Shown piece by piece: positions 1-7,598 of a stretch of 9,913 bases of DNA (positions are counted from its first letter, which is position 1; the number at the start of each line of letters is the position of its first letter). Source of the stretch: CAYUNT01 sp964446285 (GTDB taxonomy: Bacteria > Sumerlaeota > Sumerlaeia > SLMS01 > CAYUNT01); contig CAYUNT010000170.1 of the NCBI GenBank assembly GCA_964446285.1, positions 1 through 9,913 of the forward strand. The letters are read 5' to 3'. Under the pieces are notes generated by a model. That model saw only the letters and a list, made by a program, of their open reading frames with translations, had not been told where the DNA came from and did no database searches. The translations under genes and the position numbers were made by a program.

Positions 1-2279
1 GATTCCAAGGATCCCGATTCTGCCGGGGCCGATGCAGAGGAAGCCGCTGATTCAGGTTCGGTGCCGTTCATCTCGGGCAGCGGGATTTCGAGTTGATCCG
101 CTTGCTTGAGAACGACTTCCGGCCGCGGCGCGGCGCTTGGCTTGGAGGATGCGGGTTTGGGCGCTTCCGCCGATGGAGGGGCCTCCTCCTCTGCTGCCGT
201 GGCATAAGAGATTGGCGCGGAAACCTCGGGCGATTCAGACGCCGCGGACGATTCATCCGGCGGCGCGGGCGGTTTTTCCTCTCCGCTGGGCATATAGTCC
301 GGAACGAGGCGCTTGAGGGCGGCGCGAATTCGCTCGGGATCGCCCGCATCGGCCGCTTCGGTCAGCCCCGCGATTTCCATCTGCAAGTCTTTCCAGGATG
401 GCACGGGATCGGGCGTGGCGGCAAATACCTTGCCGAGTTCCGTGCGGCTCAACCCCTCGCCTTTCGTGAGCAGTTCCTCGTGGAGTTTTTCGCCGGGCCG
501 CAGTCCAACGATCTGAATCGCGATGTCTTTGTCCGGTTTGAGTCCGGAGAGAACGATGAGGTTTCGCGCGAGGTCGATGATTTTGATCGGCTCCCCCATG
601 TCGAGCACGTAAAGCCGCCCGCCATCGCTCAACGTTCCGGCGTTGAGGATCAGCGACACCGCTTCGGGAATCGTCATGAAAAACCGCCGCGCCTCGGGCG
701 ACGTGATTGTTACCGGCCCGCCGCGTTCAATTTGCCGCCGGAACAGCGGAATCACCGACCCGCGGCTTCCGAGCACATTGCCGAATCGCACGGCGCAGAA
801 GGAGGTTTTCGATTCGCGCGCAAGGGCGAAGATGATTTGCTCGGCCACGCGCTTGGTTGCGCCCATGACGCTTGTCGGGCGGACGGCCTTGTCGGTGGAA
901 ACGAGCACAAACCGTTTTACGCCGTGGTGATGCGCGAGGTGCGCCACGATGGCCGTTCCGAGAACGTTGTTTTTCACGGCCTCGTCCGGGTCGTTTTCCA
1001 TGAGCGGAACGTGCTTGTGCGCGGCGGCGTGGATGACGATCTCCGGGCGATGGCGCTCGAAAACCTGGCTCATCTTCTCGGGATCGCGGACGTCGGCGAC
1101 AACGAGCGCAATGCGCGTATTGGCCCATCCGCCGCGCCCGGTAACGCTGCCCTCGGGCGAGCGAGCCGCGTTCTCGGCTTTCGCGGCGGCCTGGCGCGCG
1201 CGCAGTTCCTCATAGATTTCGTAAAGGCTGTTTTCGCCTTTGCCGACGAGCACGAGCAATTCGGGCGCGCACTTGAGAATCTGGCGGCAGAGTTCGGACC
1301 CGATCGAGCCGCCCGCGCCCGTGACCAGAACGCGCGCGCCCCGCAGATAGTTTTTCGATTCGGGAAGTTCAAGATGCACCGGCGGGCGTTCGAGAAGGTC
1401 CTCGATGTCCACAGGCCGCAGCGCGCTGACAGACACACGTCCGCTCATCACGTCGCCGATTCCGGGGGCGATATTCACCTTCACCGAGGCGCTTTCGCAC
1501 TGGGCGAGAATGTTGCGCACCTCGGCCGGCTGCACGCCGTCGAGGGCAACGACCACCTCGTCGATTTTCTCGCGGGCGATGATCGCCCCCACCTCATCCA
1601 GGAGGCCCTGCACTGGAAGGCCATGAATGAGGCGTCCGACTTTTTCCTTGTGGCGCGTGGCGAACGCGACGGGCCGCGCGCCCGATTCCGGTTCAGCTAG
1701 CATCATTCGCGCCACGGATTCGGCCAGGTCACCTGCGCCCACGATCAGAATACGGCGCGCGTCTGGCTCGAACCGCTGCCCGGCGGAAACCCAAAGGCGG
1801 CGCGAGAAACGGAATCCGCCGACGCTTACAATCGTCAAAAGCCAGAACGTAACGAGCACGCTGCGCGGAATGCGCATTACATGCTGGTTGTCGCCAAATC
1901 CCGTTACGGGCAAAGGCCCGAGGTAGGAAAACCGCTGTGAGAATTCGCTCGCCAGCGCCAGAAGCGCCGCGCCAATTGTCGCCGAAATCAGGATCGTGCG
2001 CAGCTCGGTCACCGAGGCGTAGCGCAGCATCCCCCGATACAAATGGAACGCCGCAAACAGCCCCACATGAAAAAGCATGGTCCAGGGGAGGAAAGCCTTA
2101 AGCTGACCGACATAATTGTTTTCCGCATCGCCCGGAATGGAGAACTCAAAGCGGAGCAAATAGGCGAGGGTCAGCGAAAGGCCGACAAGAAACGCGTCGA
2201 TCACCAGCAGCAAAATGCGGCGCGGCGGAATGCGCTTCAACAGCGGGTTCGCGAATCCGGAGAAGTTCAACTCGGGCAT
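1..2279 (-). CDS. Membrane-bound NDP-sugar 4,6-dehydratase, WbpM/CapD/FlaA1-like polysaccharide biosynthesis protein (3' end outside window)
   Basis: This enzyme family converts UDP-GlcNAc or a similar nucleotide sugar to its 4-keto-6-deoxy form, at the inner membrane, for O-antigen, capsule or glycan synthesis. The reading frame opens with ATG at 2279 (MPELNFSGF) and stays open for 759 codons to the window edge. Residues 22-42, 63-80, about 93-110 and about 143-160 form four hydrophobic helices, as in WbpM and PglF. A first Rossmann-type segment follows (ILIVGAGDLAES, about 177-188). The catalytic SDR domain starts with TGAGGSIGSE (320-329, the NAD-binding glycine motif) and carries Ser461 (STDKA), Met472 and Lys476 (SVMGATKR). 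This is the Ser-Met-Lys arrangement of the large WbpM class in place of Ser-Tyr-Lys. The conserved region ends near VPDY (Tyr662). After it comes an Ala/Pro/Glu/Ser-rich tail of at least 97 residues that is not usual for the family. No clear Shine-Dalgarno precedes the ATG, and the next upstream frame holds no better start. It lies 68 bp behind the zinc-ribbon gene. The exact sugar substrate cannot be read from the sequence. Confidence 0.93.
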   Translation of the reverse strand, partial: MPELNFSGFANPLLKRIPPRRILLLVIDAFLVGLSLTLAYLLRFEFSIPGDAENNYVGQLKAFLPWTMLFHVGLFAAFHLYRGMLRYASVTELRTILISATIGAALLALASEFSQRFSYLGPLPVTGFGDNQHVMRIPRSVLVTFWLLTIVSVGGFRFSRRLWVSAGQRFEPDARRILIVGAGDLAESVARMMLAEPESGARPVAFATRHKEKVGRLIHGLPVQGLLDEVGAIIAREKIDEVVVALDGVQPAEVRNILAQCESASVKVNIAPGIGDVMSGRVSVSALRPVDIEDLLERPPVHLELPESKNYLRGARVLVTGAGGSIGSELCRQILKCAPELLVLVGKGENSLYEIYEELRARQAAAKAENAARSPEGSVTGRGGWANTRIALVVADVRDPEKMSQVFERHRPEIVIHAAAHKHVPLMENDPDEAVKNNVLGTAIVAHLAHHHGVKRFVLVSTDKAVRPTSVMGATKRVAEQIIFALARESKTSFCAVRFGNVLGSRGSVIPLFRRQIERGGPVTITSPEARRFFMTIPEAVSLILNAGTLSDGGRLYVLDMGEPIKIIDLARNLIVLSGLKPDKDIAIQIVGLRPGEKLHEELLTKGEGLSRTELGKVFAATPDPVPSWKDLQMEIAGLTEAADAGDPERIRAALKRLVPDYMPSGEEKPPAPPDESSAASESPEVSAPISYATAAEEEAPPSAEAPKPASSKPSAAPRPEVVLKQADQLEIPLPEMNGTEPESAASSASAPAESGSLE

Positions 2280-2347
2280 GATAGGCGCCAATCTGAGGGA
2301 GAAAGAAAGGATGAAGCAGTGAACGGGAGGAGAGGCGCCCGCATCCC

Positions 2348-3661
2348 TCAATAGGGAGCCGTGGGGGTAGCGGGCTTCATGTTCCCGCGGCATTCATCGC
2401 AAATCCCGTCAGGCAGGGAAACAAAAAAGACGCTGTGGCACTTTTTGCAGATAAATTTTTTATCGTAACTCTTCTTTGGGCCGTTTTTCAGCGTCTGGAA
2501 CTCGCGCAGCATCGTCGTCGTGCATTCCTTGAGATTGTCTTCCCAGCAGCCAAACACATTGGGGGCGATCAGATAAGGATACTTCTCGCGAAACGAAGCC
2601 AGTTTCTGATTCGCACGGCTGATGTGGAAGAGGATGTCGGCAAATTCATTCGCGATCTGGACCGCCTGCGGATCGATCTTCATCGAAGGCGCGCGGCGCA
2701 ATTGATCGTAGCGGCTCATGGCCTCTCCGCCGCCGTTGGCTTCGGGAACCGGCGTGGCGGGAGAAGCGAAGGAAGGCGTTGAAGGCGCGGAGGGCGGGGC
2801 GGATGGCGGAGGCAAATCTTCCGTTTTCTGCCGCGCGTCCGCTGATCTGGCGTAGGATTCCGGCGCGGGGCGGGCTTGCCGCTCAGAGGCAGGGGAAGAG
2901 CCTTCGGGCGGGGCCGGCTTGGCGGCGCGCGAGGGCGTGGCGCGGGGCGACTTGGGGGCGGACGGCGTGTGCGGATGCCGCGGGGCATGTCCGGGCCGGG
3001 GCTGAATCACCTTATGCGCCCCCGGCAAGTTTGCCCAGTCAATCGGCGCATATCCAGGCGCGGCGGCAGGTGCTGTGGCCTCGGGCGCGGGCGATGGAGA
3101 AGAAAGAGGCGGGCGCGGAGCCTCGCGATCCGAGGCAGCCGGAGCGGGCGGCGCGGCGGACGAACCTTGCAAAACGGCGGCGGCGCGCGGGGACGGTGAT
3201 GTCGCGGGCGCGGAAGGCGCCGCCGGAGCAGGGGCGTCCTGGCTTCTGGACCTGGAGGGCGGACGCGATGGAGCGGATTGGCCCGTTTCGATTATACCCG
3301 TGGCGCTCATGGCCTTATGCCAGTCAATGCGGCCCGAGGCATCCAGATAGGCGTCATCAACGGTCGGATCGAGATTATACACGCCGCCCGGGGGCGGAGA
3401 AGTCTTGGGAGGGGATGAAGCGGCGCCGGCGGCGGACGAGCCTGGCTCGGGCGCGAAGGGCTGGGCGGCAGCGGGCTGGGCCGCGGCGGGCGGTGCGACG
3501 CTGGATGCGGAATCCTGTGCCGGGACGGGCGGAGCAACAGGCGCATTGGCCTGGGCGTCGGTGGATTGCGAGCCGGAGGGCATTGCGCCGTCCGGCGTCT
3601 GGACAGGCTCGGGACTTGCTCCGGCCTGTGCCTTGTTGTGATCGTGCGGGTGAGATTTCAC
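2348..3661 (-). CDS. Ala/Pro/Ser-rich, largely disordered protein with C-terminal C-x2-C-x12-C-x2-C zinc ribbon (hypothetical)
   Basis: I do not recognise this 437-residue protein and assign no function. Residues 1 to about 320 are dominated by Ala, Pro and Ser with few hydrophobics, so probably disordered. Two small islands stand out: RIDWHKAM around Trp114 and PIDWANLPG around Trp209, which share the core IDW. From about residue 327 (MKIDPQAVQIANEF) the composition becomes globular, with predicted amphipathic helices and an aromatic stretch (FREKYPYL, FGCWEDN). This part ends in a zinc ribbon with Cys405, Cys408, Cys421 and Cys424 (CKKC and CDEC). No signal peptide or membrane segment is visible, so it is probably cytoplasmic. 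The start is a GTG at 3661 with GGGAGG seven bases upstream. The frame runs open up to 3763, but that extension lacks a ribosome site. The gene sits 76 bp after the GNAT gene and 68 bp before the sugar dehydratase gene. Codon third positions are strongly G/C, which creates long antisense frames. A role as a scaffold or nucleic-acid-binding protein would be guesswork. Confidence 0.78.
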   Translation of the reverse strand: MKSHPHDHNKAQAGASPEPVQTPDGAMPSGSQSTDAQANAPVAPPVPAQDSASSVAPPAAAQPAAAQPFAPEPGSSAAGAASSPPKTSPPPGGVYNLDPTVDDAYLDASGRIDWHKAMSATGIIETGQSAPSRPPSRSRSQDAPAPAAPSAPATSPSPRAAAVLQGSSAAPPAPAASDREAPRPPLSSPSPAPEATAPAAAPGYAPIDWANLPGAHKVIQPRPGHAPRHPHTPSAPKSPRATPSRAAKPAPPEGSSPASERQARPAPESYARSADARQKTEDLPPPSAPPSAPSTPSFASPATPVPEANGGGEAMSRYDQLRRAPSMKIDPQAVQIANEFADILFHISRANQKLASFREKYPYLIAPNVFGCWEDNLKECTTTMLREFQTLKNGPKKSYDKKFICKKCHSVFFVSLPDGICDECRGNMKPATPTAPY

Positions 3662-3668
3662 TATCGAG

Positions 3669-3676
3669 CCTCCCTC
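3669..3676 (-). promoter_or_regulatory. Ribosome binding site that sets the GTG start of the zinc-ribbon gene
   Basis: The minus strand reads GAGGGAGG, then seven bases (CTCGATA), then GTG at 3661-3659. This is a near-ideal Shine-Dalgarno and spacing. It favours GTG at 3661 over the in-frame ATG about 100 bases upstream, which has no such site. Confidence 0.75.
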
Positions 3677-3737
3677 AGAGGAAAAGAAAGGTATCAGAAT
3701 GGAATCGCGGGCGAGACGCCCACGCGGTCGGCGGGAT

Positions 3738-4649
3738 TTACGCGCCCGGCAGCTCCTTTTCATAGGTCCAGAAGGTGCGCCAGCGCCGCGCCCCGCAGTT
3801 CTTCATGTAAAACCCGACGGGGCCGACCCAGGGAATGATGGCCTGCCGGTGGCCGAGCGCGGCAATGTCATTCAGGCACAGCTGCAGCGTGATCGCGCCG
3901 ATGCCCTTGCCGCGCGTGGCGGGTTTCGTGCCCATCGGGCCAAACCACCCCATGCCCCGGTTATTGCCTTCGGCGGCGGCGAAGGCGAGGCATTCGCCCT
4001 TGTAAAAGCACAGATGCAGCGTCGGCGGATTGTTTTCAAGCGCGTTGCTGGCCTCGCGTTCCCAGCCAGCGAATTCCTTGCCGAGGAAAGCCAGAACGGC
4101 GGGCTTGTCCTCGGGGCGCGCGCGGCGAATTTCAAAACCTTCAGCCGCCAGCGCCTTGATGCGCGGCTCGCAATCGAAACGGTTCGGCCAGACGTCGCAA
4201 ATCAGGTTCTCGTTCACATGCGGCAGGCGTTTGTATCCGATGCGCGGCAGGAACACGGTCGCCTCGGTATAGAGCGGATCGACGCCCGGCATGTAATAGT
4301 TCGTCGGATCGTCCATGATCGAAATCGTGCGGATTCCGCGCTGCGCCACGCGGCGCTCGAATTCGGCGAACAGCCCGGTGCCAACCCCTTGCATTCGGTT
4401 GGCGGGGCTGACGGCGAACAGGCGAACCCAAGCCTTCTTGCGGCCCTTCCACTCGGCGGCCGTGCCGCAAAGGAATCCGCGAAGGCGGCCATCCGGTCCT
4501 TCATCCACCAGGCAAAGACTCGGGTCGAAGTTAAGCGATCCGATGGTTTTTTCGCGGACAAGGGCATCGAAAAAATGATCGTGTTCGAGCGAGACAACGC
4601 ACAGATGTGTTAGTTGGGAAAGGTCCTCGGGGCGAACTTCTCGAATCAT
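3738..4649 (-). CDS. Tandem-GNAT N-acetyltransferase
   Basis: This is a 303-residue protein made of two GCN5-related acetyltransferase domains in series. Such enzymes move an acetyl group from acetyl-CoA to an amine; the acceptor here cannot be told from sequence. The N-terminal domain (about 1-150) begins MIREVRPEDLSQL, a typical GNAT opening, and has the CoA-binding motif RMQGVGTG (85-92) after the strand VRLFAVSP. A PTNYYMPGVDPLY segment (about 115-127) is typical of double-GNAT proteins. The C-terminal domain (about 172-303) restarts with FEIRRARPEDKPAV and has RGKGIG (246-251) after FGPMGTKP. It closes with GPVGFYMKNCGARRWRTFWTY, the usual GNAT motif B region. Both acetyl-CoA loops look intact. 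The ATG at 4649 is preceded by a weak AGG about eight bases upstream. It is soluble with no signal peptide. It lies 207 bp after the aas-like gene and 76 bp before the zinc-ribbon gene, so it may be the first gene of a three-gene transcript. Confidence 0.9.
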   Translation of the reverse strand: MIREVRPEDLSQLTHLCVVSLEHDHFFDALVREKTIGSLNFDPSLCLVDEGPDGRLRGFLCGTAAEWKGRKKAWVRLFAVSPANRMQGVGTGLFAEFERRVAQRGIRTISIMDDPTNYYMPGVDPLYTEATVFLPRIGYKRLPHVNENLICDVWPNRFDCEPRIKALAAEGFEIRRARPEDKPAVLAFLGKEFAGWEREASNALENNPPTLHLCFYKGECLAFAAAEGNNRGMGWFGPMGTKPATRGKGIGAITLQLCLNDIAALGHRQAIIPWVGPVGFYMKNCGARRWRTFWTYEKELPGA

Positions 4650-4681
4650 AGTTTTTACCTGGCTGCAAAAGGCATGGGATG

Positions 4682-4719
4682 AGGTCGCGGAGACCTGCGC
4701 GCGCGTTGAAAGCGCGCGC
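4682..4719. other. Two adjacent hairpins in the gap between the aas-like and GNAT genes
   Basis: AGGTC-GCGGA-GACCT (4682-4696) forms a 5-bp stem. It abuts GCGCGCGC-GTTGAAA-GCGCGCGC (4697-4719), an 8-bp all-GC stem with a 7-base loop. No T-run follows in either direction, so a classic intrinsic terminator is not supported. It may end or stabilise the aas-like transcript, or be a small dispersed repeat. The rest of the 4650-4856 gap shows no gene. Confidence 0.5.
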
Positions 4720-4856
4720 CTGGGCCGCCTATTGCGCGCCCGGTCTCACAAACGATCTTTGTCCGCCGCGCCGCCCCGCTGGCGCAAGCGAAAAGCCCCT
4801 CGCCCATGCCTCTCGCGAAACTGGGCGGACAGCGAATCAGGACTGTGGCGCTTGTT

Positions 4857-7403
4857 TCAGTTTTTTCGCGATTCGGCTTGGGCCAGGGCTGAGGCAGGCG
4901 CAGGGCTGGCCGCCCTGGAACTCGAACGCGCCGCCGCCTCTGCCGCAATCCGTTTGGCTGCCTGCAAATCCAGCTTTCCCGACCCAAGCAGCGGCAGCGT
5001 CTCGACGGCGACGAAATCCTGCCATTTCGGTATCCACAACGCGGGGAGGCCGGATTTTTGCAGCGCCGCCGCCGCCTCGCGCGCCTTCCCCTCGGGCAGC
5101 GTGTGCAGCACCATCAAACGCTCGCCCTTGGCCGCATCTGTTGCGCTCGTGACGGCAAACACTATGTCCACGCATCCGGCGGCCTCTTGCAGCGCCTCCT
5201 CGATGCGGATGTGCGGAATCATCTCGCCGCCTATTTTCGAAAACCGGGCCAGGCGGTCCGTAATGCGCACATATCCATCCACGTCCATTTCCGCGATGTC
5301 GCCAGTCACATACCAGCCGTCGCGGATGGCCTCGGCGGTTTTTTCCGGCATCTTGTAATAGCCGCGCATGACGTTGGGTCCGCGCACCAGCATCATGCCC
5401 GATTTGCCCGGATCGAGCGTTTCGCCCGTGTCGATGTCCACGATCCGCACCTCGACGCCTGGCAGCGGATGCCCGATCGAACCTTCGCGCGATCCCCGCT
5501 GATACATTCCCGGCACGCGGTAATCGAGCGCGTTCATCGCCACCACGGGCGAACACTCCGTGGTGCCGTAGCCTTCGATGGGGCGGATTCCAAACCTGCG
5601 CTCGAAGGCCGCCGCCACCGAATCGCGCAACTTTTCCGCTCCCGTTTGCACATACGTCAGCGACCCAAATTGCCCGGGCTGCACGCGCCGGGCGTAAATT
5701 GACAAGAACGACGGGGTTCCGAACAAATGCGTGACTTTGTAGCGCGCCACATGCGCCCCGACCGAGCGCGCATCGAGCGGATTGGGATACCACGCAACGC
5801 CAACCCCCTTGGCGATCGGCAGCCAGAACGCCACTGTGTAGCCAAACGAATGGAAGAACGGAAGAATCCCGAGCAGGCAACTGCGAGGGCCGAAATGCGC
5901 GATCCGGAAGGCCCCCACAATGTTCGACTGGATGCCCCAATGTGTCAGTTCAACGCCTTTGGGCTTGCCCGTGCTGCCGCTGCTGAAAATCACCGTGCAC
6001 AGGTCGTCGATTTTGGCGGGCTTCTGGCGCCCGAGCATTCGTTCGAGCCGCCCCACTGGAGCAAACAAAGCCAGCGCCAGCGCCATCAGGCGTTCGCCCC
6101 GCCCGATCTTCGCTCGCAGGTCCTCCAGATACACCGCCTCGATTCCCTCGGGAAGCGAAGTGCGGGATTTTTGGAGAAATGCGCGCGACGTAATGATTCG
6201 CCGGATATTGCATTGCGAACATATCTCGCCCAAGATGGCCCGCGACGCCGTGTAGTTCAGATTCACGGCCACGCGCCCGCCCATCGCGGCCGCCAGATTC
6301 ACCGCGGCGGCGCCCATTGTTGGCGGCAGGAAAACCCCCACCATCGGTTCGCGCGCCCACAGCGGACGCAGACGCCGCCCCAGCGCCACCGCCGCCGCGA
6401 GGAATTGCCCTCCTGTCGCCGGGCGGCGCGAAGCCTGGTCGGCGTAAATGCGCGAAAACGCCCGCTGGCGAAGGCAATGCACCGCGTCGCGATGCAGGGG
6501 CTGCGTCGTCTCGCGCCGGTTCGCAAAGCCCTGCCCCATCAATTCCACCACCGCGCGGCGCAGCTCGTGCGGAGGCGTCGAGGACGGCATCGCCTTGCCC
6601 ACGCAAAGGCTGATCACCGAGCGCCGCCACGGACGCCATCGCCGGCCAAGGTCCCAGCGGCCCACGCGCGGGCCAAATCGCGTCTCGTAGGCCCCGTCAA
6701 TCGCGATGGGAATAATCGGAACGTCCAGATTTCGCACAATTTGGCGCAATCCGCGCTGAAATGGCAGCATCATCCCGATGCGCGTGATCTGACCCTCGGG
6801 AAAAATCCCAACCAAATCGCCGCGCTGAACATCGGCGCGCGCTTCGTGAAGCGCCTCAATGATTTTGCGCGGCGGATCGAGGGCCGAAATCGGAATCGCG
6901 CGCGTCAGCACCGTGATCCAATGCACCCACCATTTGTCCGCCATTTCCTTGGCGACCAGAAACCGGATGGGGCGCGGTGAGAAAAATCCGATCAGGACCG
7001 GATCGAGAAACGATTGATGGTTGGCCACAATCAGCCCGCCGCCACTCTTGGGGATGTTTTCCAGCCCCGATGGGCGCAGGCGATACATCAGTTTCAGAAG
7101 CGACCCGATGGTCAGGCGGAGAAACCCCTGCGGATCGCGCCGCGCCCAGAGGACGGCGCCAGCGGCAATCAGCACCCCCGCGGCAAGCGCAATCCCAAGC
7201 GCCAGGCCGAGCGAAACCGGCCATCCGCTCGCCCCACCGCCAGACGCCGCCTTCCTCCCCATGGCGGCAACCGGCGCCGCCCATGCGGCCTCCGCGTTCA
7301 TGCTTGCGAAAAAAAACAGGGCAAAGCAGCCGACGGGGCTGCGAATTGGGCCGCAGGCAAGGCGGCAAATAAGGCAGTTTTGATTTTTCAGCCGCAAGTT
7401 CAT
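4857..7403 (-). CDS. aas: Aas-like bifunctional 1-acyltransferase / acyl-ACP synthetase
   Basis: This 848-residue protein fuses a PlsC-type acyltransferase with an adenylate-forming acyl synthetase, the layout of E. coli Aas (719 residues), which re-acylates lysophospholipids at the inner membrane. The N-terminus has two hydrophobic segments (about 22-40 and 62-85). The acyltransferase follows, with NHQSFLD (His129, Asp134 of the HX4D motif) and FPEGQITR (from Phe201). The synthetase half holds the P-loop SSGSTGKPKG (474-483), YGTTE (612-616), a YVTGDIAEMDVDGYVRITDR segment and PLLGSGKLD with the probable catalytic Lys810. All expected catalytic motifs are present. The tail after about 820 is Ala/Ser-rich. 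No MFS transporter (LplT) domain is fused or adjacent. The ATG at 7403 is preceded by GGAG at 11 bases; an in-frame TTG at 7424 lacks any such site. A sigma70-like promoter with a palindrome lies about 90 bp upstream, so the gene probably has its own control. The symbol rests on domain architecture, and a long-chain acyl-CoA ligase activity is the alternative. Confidence 0.88.
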   Translation of the reverse strand: MNLRLKNQNCLICRLACGPIRSPVGCFALFFFASMNAEAAWAAPVAAMGRKAASGGGASGWPVSLGLALGIALAAGVLIAAGAVLWARRDPQGFLRLTIGSLLKLMYRLRPSGLENIPKSGGGLIVANHQSFLDPVLIGFFSPRPIRFLVAKEMADKWWVHWITVLTRAIPISALDPPRKIIEALHEARADVQRGDLVGIFPEGQITRIGMMLPFQRGLRQIVRNLDVPIIPIAIDGAYETRFGPRVGRWDLGRRWRPWRRSVISLCVGKAMPSSTPPHELRRAVVELMGQGFANRRETTQPLHRDAVHCLRQRAFSRIYADQASRRPATGGQFLAAAVALGRRLRPLWAREPMVGVFLPPTMGAAAVNLAAAMGGRVAVNLNYTASRAILGEICSQCNIRRIITSRAFLQKSRTSLPEGIEAVYLEDLRAKIGRGERLMALALALFAPVGRLERMLGRQKPAKIDDLCTVIFSSGSTGKPKGVELTHWGIQSNIVGAFRIAHFGPRSCLLGILPFFHSFGYTVAFWLPIAKGVGVAWYPNPLDARSVGAHVARYKVTHLFGTPSFLSIYARRVQPGQFGSLTYVQTGAEKLRDSVAAAFERRFGIRPIEGYGTTECSPVVAMNALDYRVPGMYQRGSREGSIGHPLPGVEVRIVDIDTGETLDPGKSGMMLVRGPNVMRGYYKMPEKTAEAIRDGWYVTGDIAEMDVDGYVRITDRLARFSKIGGEMIPHIRIEEALQEAAGCVDIVFAVTSATDAAKGERLMVLHTLPEGKAREAAAALQKSGLPALWIPKWQDFVAVETLPLLGSGKLDLQAAKRIAAEAAARSSSRAASPAPASALAQAESRKN

Positions 7404-7414
7404 GGGGGCGTGCG

Positions 7415-7418
7415 CTCC
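7415..7418 (-). promoter_or_regulatory. Probable ribosome binding site of the aas-like gene
   Basis: GGAG on the minus strand lies 11 bases before the ATG at 7403. The spacing is long but acceptable, and no better site serves the other in-frame starts at 7424 (TTG) or about 7301 (ATG). Confidence 0.4.
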
Positions 7419-7498
7419 GCGCAATCTGGATTCTGTGTGCCGGAACGAATCGGAGAAGCAAAGGGAATTTCGGCTCCGGCACGGGCCAGACGGGTAAA

Positions 7499-7514
7499 TG
7501 TATATGCATATACA
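7499..7514. promoter_or_regulatory. Perfect 16-bp palindrome over the -10 element (candidate operator)
   Basis: TGTATATGCATATACA reads identically on both strands. It covers the -10 hexamer and part of the spacer of the proposed aas-like promoter, the classic place for a repressor site. Regulator unknown. Confidence 0.5.
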
Positions 7515-7527
7515 ATATCGACGTCAA
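7499..7527 (-). promoter_or_regulatory. Sigma70-like promoter for the aas-like gene
   Basis: On the minus strand TTGACG (7527-7522; five of six bases match the -35 consensus TTGACA) is followed by a 17-base spacer and TATACA (7504-7499, four of six to TATAAT). Transcription would start near 7492, giving a leader of about 90 bases before the ATG at 7403. Position, spacing and strand all fit the aas-like gene. Confidence 0.55.
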
Positions 7528-7565
7528 CGATAAAGTGCCGGACATGGCAATTTGCCCGCCGGGAT

Positions 7566-7598
7566 TATTGCGCCTGTATCGCGCATATATCGCGCTTA
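7566..7598. repeat. Three 11-bp-phased direct repeats upstream of the aas-like promoter
   Basis: The plus strand holds TATTGCGC at 7566, TATCGCGC at 7577 and TATCGCGC at 7588, each followed by three variable bases, giving three units of exactly 11 bp. They lie about 40-70 bp upstream of the proposed -35 element. One-helical-turn phasing is what response regulators of the OmpR/PhoB family bind, so an activator site is plausible. Confidence 0.55.

Noticed and set aside
93..1700. 535-codon open frame on the plus strand
   Set aside because: It lies wholly antisense to the sugar dehydratase, whose catalytic motifs are intact; the translation is Arg/Gly/His-rich with no recognisable motif.
3709..3721. 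Small hairpin GGGCG-AGA-CGCCC between the GNAT and zinc-ribbon genes
   Set aside because: Only 5 bp and no T-run on the minus strand, so it is not credible as a terminator.
3662..3763. N-terminal extension of the zinc-ribbon protein from an upstream ATG
   Set aside because: The extension (MKRSCRARKS...) has no ribosome site, whereas GTG at 3661 has an ideal one.
2779..3765. 328-codon open frame on the plus strand
   Set aside because: Antisense to the Ala/Pro-rich gene; GC-rich Ala/Pro codons leave all frames open, and the translation is Arg/Ala-rich without domains.
5727..6980. 417-codon plus-strand frame and two minus-strand frames (4837-5940, 5950-6639) inside the aas-like gene
   Set aside because: All overlap intact Aas motifs in the true frame and have no family features; they are shadows of GC-rich coding sequence.
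7404..7424. TTG start seven codons upstream for the aas-like gene
   Set aside because: No ribosome site precedes it; the ATG at 7403 has GGAG upstream.
7499..7514. LexA (SOS) box
   Set aside because: The TGT and ACA half-sites are ten bases apart, not the eight of the enteric box, and the gene is not an SOS type.
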